A stretch of DNA of 64,000 nt from Symbiodinium natans (taxonomy: Eukaryota; Sar; Dinophyceae; Suessiales; Symbiodiniaceae): positions 128,501-192,500 of the forward strand of contig CAJNDS010000198.1 in assembly GCA_905221605.1 (NCBI GenBank), in the 5' to 3' direction. This document shows, piece after piece, positions 33,514 through 43,300 of this stretch; the first letter of the stretch is position 1; the number at the start of each line of letters is the position of its first letter. The notes beneath the pieces are model-generated. The model was not told where the DNA came from and made no database searches. It worked only from the letters and a program-made list of their open reading frames with translations. The position numbers were made by a program, and so were the translations under genes.

Positions 33514-36500
33514 ATGCGACGCTCTGTAGTAGTTCTTCTCCTGAAGCCATGGTTTCTCTTCATGATGGGAATGACACTTGCCACAATGAGTCTAGCGGTC
33601 CCTAAGAAGAGACGCCTTCGATGCACACCACTGGCAGAAGAAGATACTCGGACGACTCCAGAGGATGGACCGAAACGCTCGCAGCACTTGGGCTTGACAA
33701 CCCAGGGCGTGCTTCCACCTGATCCGGGCCTTCCTTCAGATCTTGAACTCTACGAGCTTGCCACCCACCCGATAGACACAACAAGAGGCCCATTGATAAG
33801 GACCACGGATGACCTACGATACTCACAACCCCCGAACAACCTGTACACGAGATCGTCTCAAGGACTCACGCGGACACCGCACCTTGATGACGCACAGGCC
33901 CTCTGTGTGCAAAACGACTGGCCATCTGAGCAGCACATGACCGGCGAGCTATACCCTGAGAGCTCAGAAGTCACACTGCCGAATGCCGGGCCAACAGACC
34001 CCAATTACCATCGCCAATCTGGAGGTTCAGCATGCGATGGCCAGAACAACGCCACAGCCGAGGACGACATCACGCAGAAGGCCTCTCCATCAGGACCAAC
34101 TGGTAAAGGGGATCGTATACACCGAATTGCACCTAAGTACCCACATCGACATAACCAAACTTCAGTCCCTGTTTCTCTACGTACGTCGGTTTCCTGTGAT
34201 CACAGTGTTTCAAACAGAAAGTGCAGGACCCGGATTTTGCGAACATTGAGGATAGCTCGATGGGCCAACACACCGCGGGTCATGACAGGCTTCTTTTTAC
34301 TGTGTAGGCCCTGGGTCGAAAATTGCTGGTTTGCGCAGGAAAAAATGAGGATCGACGATATCACCTTCGAACTAGCGCATGTTGGGCGTTTCATGTTTTC
34401 TGATGCTTGCAACTTGAGAACTTTGTCTGCGAGACAGGTCCGGCAGTCATTCCACTGGTGTCTACATGTTAATGCATTGTCTGACACGAGCACCACCAAT
34501 TGCAGAGACCAGACGTATTGTTTGGAGATTTTTGCTTGTAGAACACCCTCCTCTAATGGACAGAGGTTTGAGCACACATCTCCCAAAGGGTGGGCGGGTA
34601 CCGCACCCATTCACAAATCCAACATTATGTCTGTACAACATGCTAACGGATGGCATCAATGGCCGCGATCATTCCCTTGCCTGACTCAGAGCACAGGCCC
34701 TGGGATAGAAAGCAACATGAGAAAGGATGCAAACCCCTTGACTCCAACAGCCCAGGTCTGTGCGACACTCATCATGCTTGAGCCGGGCACTTACTCCAGA
34801 CTGGATCCGTCATCATGGAACGATTGTTGCCCACCTTGTAGCCCATTGGATCTCGCGGTCACCGCGTCCCCCACCTCATGGAGGGCCTCTCTGATGCCTT
34901 CCTTGCCACATGACACTATCAGAGCAGTCGTTTTTGATCTGATACTGGATGGTCCTGACAGGTACCGGCGACGCCACAGTTCTGGAGGGGACCTTTCCAC
35001 TCGGACCCCGCAGGCCACCCACTCACGACTTGCCTCTCTGCATGCTCTCATTAAAAGACCACGCAGACCGTTGCCAGAGCTCAACATGACCCCGATTATG
35101 CAGCCGCCCAGCTCTGTTACCTTTCTTCTCGAGAGCCAGCCTCATGAGGCGGTTTTCGCTATCTTCTCGCGATACCAGGCTCAAAGATCCCTGGCCTCAC
35201 TGCACACCGTGCCTCGGGAGGAAAAGGGAGACCATAGTGTTTGTGGATCACCACTCACTATTGCCACCGCATCCCCACATATTGCCAATAAGCACCTCGC
35301 CAGGAACCGATTACCATGGCAGCACAGCTATGAGGAAGAGGCCCGACCAGCATCCATGCAGCTATGGTTCGTGCCCAACAAGCCTGATTTGCAAGTGCAT
35401 GCATCTTTCACCCCCACGACTTTTGTGCACGCAAGGAATGCTAGTAACAGCCAAGCGACACAATGCTTATCCAAGTTTGGCTCGAGGAAAATGGGGAAAT
35501 CCCCTGCTGCGAAGGCACGACAGGCATGCAGGCCGCCGACTCGCTTCCGAGCACCGGATAAGACCCCGGAGGGGGAGCGACCGGCTCACCTTTCGGAATG
35601 GAAGCCCGAGCGGTTCCCTTGGAATCATAAAAGCTGGTACCAGACGACGCCGGCAAGAGGACGAGGGAACTACCATGGGCAACCTGGGGGGTGTGTGCAG
35701 AAACCACCCAAGCCACCGAAGGCGGTGAGGAAAGACACAACGCAAGAGAGGGCCACTCCATCTCAAAAGGAGACTGTCTCAGTGCGCAGGATTCCACCGC
35801 GGCCCCCGCCAGCACCGAGCAGGAACGGACAGGACAACCTGGAGGACGCCACCGCTCGGCCACGAGGCCTGCTGCTGGAAGAGACACGTCCCACGGATGA
35901 AGCGCCCACTCTGGATGACATGGACGACGAGCACGTGGCCACCATGGGTGCAGAAGGCGTGGCAAACATTGAGGTGAAGCACGAGGGCCCTGAACTGCAA
36001 CCAGACTTCACGGAACATCAGCTTCAAGAACTTCAAAACCGACTACTCGGTTATGTCATCCCCGGAGCCCTGGAGGAGGGAGCCACAGAGGCGCGCGTCG
36101 CAGACGCCATGCAGATGCTTTGGGTGCCAGTTTTGGAACAGCGACTGTGGAGAAGCACCACGCGCTGTTTCCTATGCAACATGCATCAGGAAGGACTTCT
36201 CGCCTGGAAGCACCATCTTCTCACGCGGACCCACCGCCACCTGATGTCAGCCGCCACGCAGTTCTGGTTCCGAGCCTACACCACCATGAGCGTGTGCGAG
36301 GACATACAGCAACCTGATAGCTTTTCGCAAGCCCTTGCTGTTTTTCCCACTTGTTGCATACATAGGAAGGGATGCCCCCCCCCCCCTCTCCAACCATCCA
36401 TTACGGCCTCCTTTCTACTCGCTAGGCGCCCCCCTTACTCTCAATGGCCCTGCCTCCACCCCATAACATTGCATCCAGTCCGGCATAGCCAAGGCGAGCG

Positions 36501-37362
36501 CAACATGCCACCAAAGAGATCCAGGAGGACACGCCAAGGGTGCATCAAAACGGAGCCAAAGTACAGATCCCCAGCTGGCCAAAAAGAGCGGCAGCTTACC
36601 ATTTTGCACAGGCAGTGGAACGTATGCACTCCCAAGCCTGATGGTCGACCGACAGTGTTTGAAACAGCCATGCGAGCAAAAACTCCAGATGGACTGCAGG
36701 AGTGGAGTCGGCAAGCCAACTCTCCGCACCAACAACCATCCCAGCACCCCAGTCATACCTGGAACAGGTCCAACTGGCGAAACGTTCGCTGGAGGCCCCG
36801 GGCTGGGAGAGCTAAACGGCTCCGTCGTAGATCAAAGACCCATGGCGTTACATCATCGCCTCTTCCTACCATTAAGCAGGCCACACGGGTTTGGATCCAT
36901 CCGGGGTTCGAAGCTCGCTGCTGCCCCAGTATCCTGTGGTTATGGTGTTGGATGTTTGTCACTTGGTTGTTTGGCCCTGCACGAACGAGGGGACCACGAA
37001 ACAGGAAGCAGAGTGGACTTGTCCAGCGGAGTGTGTTTCATGTTGTGTGTATTCTTGATTTTGGGTGCATTTATTCCAAAATCACGTTTTATGGGTCTTT
37101 GCATAAACAAGGGTGGTGGTTTTGCTTAATGCACCACCTAAAATGCTTGAAGATTGCGGGGGGTCCGCGCATGTTCATGCTGGTTTTGCTTAATGCACCA
37201 CCTAAAATGCTTGAAGATTGCGGGGGGTCCGCGCATGTTCAAGCTTGCTGGCAGCAGAGAAACTTTTGTTGCACACAACCTAGAAACACTTCTCAAACTT
37301 GGCCAGATATGCGGGCGAACCGCATCATCACTCCAATATGTATGCCACACACACACACCTAG
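33514..37362 (+). CDS. LINE ORF1-like protein (about 1,280 aa)
   Basis: The open frame extends upstream to 33271 without ATG; the first in-frame ATG is 33514. The protein is Pro/Thr/Arg-rich over much of its length. It has a basic proline-rich segment near 35500-35860 and, around residue 885 (36160-36240), a Cys2His2-like finger (CFLCNMHQEGLLAWKHH...H). Such finger-bearing basic ORF1 proteins in LINEs bind element RNA; that role is inferred by position. It lies directly upstream of ORF2 and overlaps it by 64 bp in another frame. A (GT)n run (33441-33461) lies within the frame upstream of the ATG. Near its end a 64-bp tandem duplication shifts the frame, so the last roughly 50 residues are probably not ancestral. 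Confidence 0.6.
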   Translation: MRRSVVVLLLKPWFLFMMGMTLATMSLAVPKKRRLRCTPLAEEDTRTTPEDGPKRSQHLGLTTQGVLPPDPGLPSDLELYELATHPIDTTRGPLIRTTDDLRYSQPPNNLYTRSSQGLTRTPHLDDAQALCVQNDWPSEQHMTGELYPESSEVTLPNAGPTDPNYHRQSGGSACDGQNNATAEDDITQKASPSGPTGKGDRIHRIAPKYPHRHNQTSVPVSLRTSVSCDHSVSNRKCRTRILRTLRIARWANTPRVMTGFFLLCRPWVENCWFAQEKMRIDDITFELAHVGRFMFSDACNLRTLSARQVRQSFHWCLHVNALSDTSTTNCRDQTYCLEIFACRTPSSNGQRFEHTSPKGWAGTAPIHKSNIMSVQHANGWHQWPRSFPCLTQSTGPGIESNMRKDANPLTPTAQVCATLIMLEPGTYSRLDPSSWNDCCPPCSPLDLAVTASPTSWRASLMPSLPHDTIRAVVFDLILDGPDRYRRRHSSGGDLSTRTPQATHSRLASLHALIKRPRRPLPELNMTPIMQPPSSVTFLLESQPHEAVFAIFSRYQAQRSLASLHTVPREEKGDHSVCGSPLTIATASPHIANKHLARNRLPWQHSYEEEARPASMQLWFVPNKPDLQVHASFTPTTFVHARNASNSQATQCLSKFGSRKMGKSPAAKARQACRPPTRFRAPDKTPEGERPAHLSEWKPERFPWNHKSWYQTTPARGRGNYHGQPGGCVQKPPKPPKAVRKDTTQERATPSQKETVSVRRIPPRPPPAPSRNGQDNLEDATARPRGLLLEETRPTDEAPTLDDMDDEHVATMGAEGVANIEVKHEGPELQPDFTEHQLQELQNRLLGYVIPGALEEGATEARVADAMQMLWVPVLEQRLWRSTTRCFLCNMHQEGLLAWKHHLLTRTHRHLMSAATQFWFRAYTTMSVCEDIQQPDSFSQALAVFPTCCIHRKGCPPPPLQPSITASFLLARRPPYSQWPCLHPITLHPVRHSQGERNMPPKRSRRTRQGCIKTEPKYRSPAGQKERQLTILHRQWNVCTPKPDGRPTVFETAMRAKTPDGLQEWSRQANSPHQQPSQHPSHTWNRSNWRNVRWRPRAGRAKRLRRRSKTHGVTSSPLPTIKQATRVWIHPGFEARCCPSILWLWCWMFVTWLFGPARTRGPRNRKQSGLVQRSVFHVVCILDFGCIYSKITFYGSLHKQGWWFCLMHHLKCLKIAGGPRMFMLVLLNAPPKMLEDCGGSAHVQACWQQRNFCCTQPRNTSQTWPDMRANRIITPICMPHTHT
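37117..37244. repeat. 64-bp tandem duplication at the ORF1/ORF2 junction
   Basis: 37117-37180 and 37181-37244 are identical except for one base near the end (catgc versus aagc). Since 64 is not a multiple of three, the two copies are read in different frames by ORF1. Confidence 0.95.
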
Positions 37363-40300
37363 TTCAACATAGGAGCTTGCCCGGTCCCAAGTCCGGGCGG
37401 CGCACATCAATCCCACCAACCGAAGGCCGACTGGGCCTCGCGAAATGGTGCTTTTTCTTCATATGTGCGCTGGGGGTGAGGGTTGCAGTGATTGCCCTGT
37501 CACTGCTGAAGTCAAAGATGTTCGCAGGTACGGCCTATGGAGGTCTGGCGAACACAAGGGCCTGGCTCTCAGGAAACACAAGCGACTACTGGATATGCAA
37601 TTTCAGCAACCCCCAGAAACAAGGAGAGAACAAACATCGACAGGCTAAGCGTACAGGGAGCACCCGACGCTTATGGCAAACCTGGATCTGGCTGCTTTGC
37701 TTGATCATGAGTATCCATGTTACGGCAGCGACGCCTGAAGTAATTGAGCAGAATGGGGGAACCCCCAACACCTTTTCCTGGATTAGGAAGCGGGCGTTTC
37801 GCAGAGCTCGAGCCCGAGCCCTACTACATGGCGGCACATGGTATAAAGGGAAATGGCACACCCCTTCAACTCTGGGTGCCGAGGGAAACCACGCCACTAG
37901 GTCATTTGACCAGCCTGCGCCTCACCCTCAGCGAGCATCCCATCAAGGCCGTAGACTCCATGTGCTTTCTCTCAATGTCGGCATGCTTTCCACAAGTGCA
38001 TACGATGAATTCCTTACATGGGCGAATCACCCACCACACCCCTGGGACATCATATGCTTACAGGAAACTGGATGGACTTTGGAGCAGCAGTTCCAGGCAG
38101 GCAATTGGCACATTGTGTGTTCGGGACATGCACGTGACCGTAACAGCGGTGTTATGACACTTATCTCACGCACACTCCTTCCGGCGGATCGTATAAGATA
38201 CTCCGCCATCCATGAAGGTAGACTTCTTTGGGTCAAGCTTGAGTTCAAAAATCATCACGTGGACATTTTAAATGTCTATCAGCACGTATGGAATGCCACC
38301 GCGCAAGTGCCAAAACTTCTCCATCAACGTGATAAAATTTGGACAAAACTGAACCAAACGATTTGCCACCTTGCTGTACGTAACACACTGATCATTCTTG
38401 GAGATTTCAATACACCACTCATGACGGCTGAGAACAGAGTTGGAAAGGGAATTATTAGTAGAAACAATCCCCCGCCAGACCACACCACCTTTGATGCGAT
38501 CCTTGAGGCGCATGGACTTGTTGCCCTCAACACATGGGGCCCACCTGGATTAGCAGCCACGTTCAAATCGGAAACCGCCGCTACCCAAATTGATTTCATT
38601 CTAACCAGAAGAAGAGCTGCGGACCCCGAGGCAAGACGAACCAAAGCGGACAATACCCTCAAACTCTTCGAATGGAGAGGAGGAGGTAGGCACCTTGGAG
38701 TTCATGGCACCCTTCCGTTCCGACTTTTCCAGAAGACTCCAATGCCGGCCCCCAACTACGACAAACAGGCACTGCTACACGCTGCGCAACATCGCACCGA
38801 AAAGTTCGCTCAACTGGAGTCTGAGGTCACCTCGGCTCTAGCGACCGCCACTGACCACACACCCACAAGCCTCAACACTATGCTGCTTGAAAAATGTTGC
38901 GACGTTTTTCCCAAGAAAGTCGAAGAGCTACCGCTCAAACCTTGGCAAATGGAAGAATCCAAGCAGACGGTGGCTGATATGTGGACGGCAAGACGCCAAG
39001 CGCGAAAAGCCGCCATACGTTACCTCCTTTTGGAAAATGTGAGCGATCTTTTCCGCGCATGGCAACAACAGTGCCGCTTCCACAAATTGCATACCCACTT
39101 TCACAAAGCAGGAAAACAACGGAGACGAAAACTCTACCTTGACCAAATTGAAATCGCTGAACAAGCGGCCAAAGCGGGCAAACAACGCGAACTTTATGAA
39201 GTGATTAGAAGGTTGGCGCCCAAACAAGAACGTAGAAAGGTTCAACTCCGTGACAACAACAACAACATCCTTACCACGGCACAAGAAATACAGAAACTTA
39301 CTGAATTTTGCCAGGACCTCTTTCTTTCAAAAGCGCCGGAGGTCACGGTATCCCATTGCCATGAACCTGTCAGATTTGACGTTAAAGAGGTCCAACAGAC
39401 CCTTAACCTACTCAAACCGACGAAAAGTGTGCCACGACAACTTGCACCTACATCGGCCTGGAAATACCTTTCACATCTTTTAGCGCCACACCTCACTGAA
39501 ATATTCCATCGCAGCATTTCAGAGGGCACTCTTCCGGAGCTTTGGACGCACGCGTGGATCACCTGGTTACCAAAGCCGGGGAAGCCACCGAACAAACCCG
39601 AGAACCTCAGACCCATAGCACTCCAAGACTGCGGAGGTAAGAGCATTGCCAAGGCACTCCAGCAGAGGATCTCACCTTGGATCAACGAGATGGTGTGGCA
39701 GCAATCTCAATTTGCTTACACTCCAGGACGCCTCCTGGAAGTTGCCGTCTTGCGTGCGGTGCACCATTGTCAAACGGTTAAGGAAGTCATTCGAGCCCAA
39801 CAGCGCAACATCCGCGAGAAAAAGAAAGGCTTGGGAGCCACAGCCTGTGCTGGTGGTGCCATACTGGCACTCGACATGAGTCAAGCCTTTGACCGAGTGG
39901 ACAGGCAGCAGCTGCAACACTCCTTAGAGCACTCGAATTTGCCACAGGCCTTGGTGGGGTTAATTACGCAGTGGCATAACGGTATTGCATATCACCTGAG
40001 GAGTGCCAACAAAACCAGCTGCGTCAGATGTGGAAGAGGCCTCCGACAAGGATGTCCCATGTCTCCGACCTTATGGAACGCCATAACTAGCCGGGTCATG
40101 ACTATACTAGAACAGCGTCTCGGCCAGGAATGGGTGCGGAATAACTCCACCTTCTTCGCCGACGATGTTTTAGGCAAATGGGTCTTTCACTCTGTTGCCG
40201 ATCTCAAGTTTATGCTCCGAGCCATTGACGCGTTGTTCACTGTGCTTGAGGAATTTGGAATGAAGATCAACAGTCTTAAATCAGCGCTAATCATTGACGC

Positions 40301-43300
40301 CCGCGGGCACTCTGGAAAACAATGGCTACGGGCACGCACGCGATACCTTGAGGGGAAACCGTATTTCTACGCCAAAACGGAATCAGGCCGCTTGCTTTCC
40401 ATTCCGATTCAATCTGAAACCAAATATCTTGGTACGATTATTTCCTTTGGTAACTTTGCCAAAGCAACGGTTCGATACCGAATCCAGCAGGCGGAGACCC
40501 AAAGACGACGACTCCAACGAATCTTACAGGGTAAACACACCCTGAATCTCTCGCAAAGACTTAGACTCTGGCGAACCTGCGTTTGGACCTCCCTTCAACA
40601 CGGTCTACACGCCATCGGGCTAGGTCGTGATGAACTTAAGTCTATTCGATCTTGCTGCGCCAGACACTTGCGTGCAATTGCCTCCTGTCCCGTGCACATC
40701 ACACGTGACTCCACGACCGAACTCTTTCTCAGATTGAAAGTCCCGGAACCACAAGAGCTACTTCAACAGCGCCTGGATGGTCTCGACCGAGCAATGCGCT
40801 GCAGTCCTGACCCGATGATGAACACCCCGCATCTCCTCACAACACTCGAGACCCATTTGGAGAGCTTTCGTGACGCGGTACACTACTGGACTGGCAGAAA
40901 CGAAAAACCAACACATATGCCTCCAGATGCAAACTGCACGCTCCTTAAACCTCGGGAGGGAGGAATGTGGCTCCAGCCAGTGCTCACGTCCTGCGGAGTC
41001 AAACCCGCCATGTTCACTTGTCCTGCATGCCTACTGTCCTTCGTGAACCTAGGAGCCTTGAAGATACACCACAACGAAGCCCACGATGGACCCCTCCCAC
41101 CACCCTTTTCACACTTTGATCGGCACGTTCATAGCTGCGAAGATGTACCCAAGTGTAGACACTGTAGGCGAGATTTCTTGACGTGGCAGGCCTTACAAAC
41201 TCATATCCAGACCAACTGCTGCGCCCTCCTGTGGCTCGCGTGTCAGGATGGCACACTACTAGGCACAGAGGTTACCTCTCCTTTGCCACCCGAACCGGGA
41301 CTTCCTGTTACCTCAGCCCTGCAAACACACTGCCCCGATATCCCATCCCTTGACGAAAGACCACTGGCACAACAATCCCCGCTGCGCGACTTCATGCTCC
41401 GATGTGGCTGGATGGCTATGACCTCCTTCACCACTGCGTGTGCACGCCTCAAACACAACTGCGCATACTGCGAACAATGGATAGGAGATGGCAAAATGAA
41501 ACTCCATTTTCAGAAGATACATCCCGAGGTTTGGAACAGATCGGGAACCTTGGCGACCTTGGATGGGGGGATTGCCAAATCTGGCGCTGTGTCTCCTTGC
41601 AGATTTTGTGGTAGTCAAGCCCTTAACTGCCGTGCGCACATCAGTAGGTGCACAGTTATTTGGCAAATATGCGTTTTGCGACGGGAATGGAAAGGACAGG
41701 AAATGACTACCCATCATGCAAAACATTTCCTGGAAAAACGCACACGCGCCCTGCAACTGGGACGTACACAACGCAAGTGGCGCTCGGCACACATGCAACA
41801 TGTTGCAAGTGGGGACCCCCTCCAACAACAAATGAACCCCACCTTCTTTAACAAATCACCTCCCCTACTTGAGCCCCCCCGATGGTGGCATGCACTCCGC
41901 GACCCCAATTGGTGTCTCAGACAGGCGAGCCAATGCATTATATGCATGGTCTCTACCTCAGATGCTCGCGCCTACATGCTTCACTGCTTGTCGCACCATC
42001 CATGTTTCTGGTCCTCTCGTAAAGAGCTTATGCATGACAAGACCTTTCTTGCACAAGCCGCTGCAATCTGCCCCTGGTGCCAAGCAAACTCCACCAGGAC
42101 TCACCTTCATGCGGAGTATTGCATCCCAGCACTCAATGCAGCTATGCTTCACTTTTATACCAACAGCCCTGATCAGGACCATGGACTCTACACCCCTGGA
42201 CGAACTGAAGAACATGTACGGCGAAATGCTTCCGTCACTGAGCACGACCTCCAACACACCAATGAGCTCGGAAGCAGGCTCCCCCAACAAGAGACAGGCG
42301 GTGACGCAGAAATCCAATGCCAGCAAGAAGCAGGGAGGCCAGAAAGGATCGAAGGGTCGAGGCAAAGGCAGAGACAAGCCACAGCAACGACAAGGGGACC
42401 ACTGGGGCTTCGAGGACACCTCGGCCCCGGACCCCACGGCAAAGATGATGCTCAAGCTGATGCTGAGGCACGAGCAGCAACTCATGCGGCTCAACCAAGA
42501 CACAACCCTACTCTTTACGTTCCAAAACAAGCCAGGCGAGAAAGAGAACATTCTCCCGGTGCTGTTTCAGGTGAGCCAAGCATGGAAGGAGAAGATGGAA
42601 TCCAGCGAGAAGCCCACGATGTCACTCAGAGTGACTGTACTTCAATGTATCTGCGCGGAGTTGCTGGACCGCAGCAAGAAGGTCATGGAGCAGGACAAGT
42701 TCAAGGAAGTGGTCATGAAACAGGGCTGGATATCCACCGAGGGCAACTGGAATTTCCTGAAGTGGAACTCAACTACAGAATCCCTGGAAGTTATGACGGG
42801 ACAGGGGATCCTCCAGGAGGAGCTCGAGCAGATCGTTCAGACCATCAGCAAGAGCTGCATGCTGCAGGGCGCCCTCTATCGGATGCAAGCCACACGACGA
42901 TTGGCAGCCGAGCTGACTGGGCATCAGCTCACGTTCGTGGCCGAAGTCGGTCTGCGACAGCCGGGAGCTCACAGCTTACACCAAGCCCTGCTACGGCTGC
43001 AGGGAGTGGCAGCACTGCAACTTCTTGGACTCCGAATCCACCAGCCTCGTCTGCAGATTTCCCCTTTGGCGGAATCACTTGGCCAATTCCTCCGATGACC
43101 ATCCGCAGCCTCGCCCTCAACAACCCACACAATGTTTGCTACATGAACTCTGTCATCTTAGCGTGGCTTTGGATTGCAGCACACACACCAGGATCTCCCC
43201 AACACGTTTTTGGACGAGCCGCAGCCGCTTTCGCGCGGATCTTACATGCCACTTCCGCCAACCCGTATGTAGCGGGAATGTTGGCATGGAGACCCATCTT

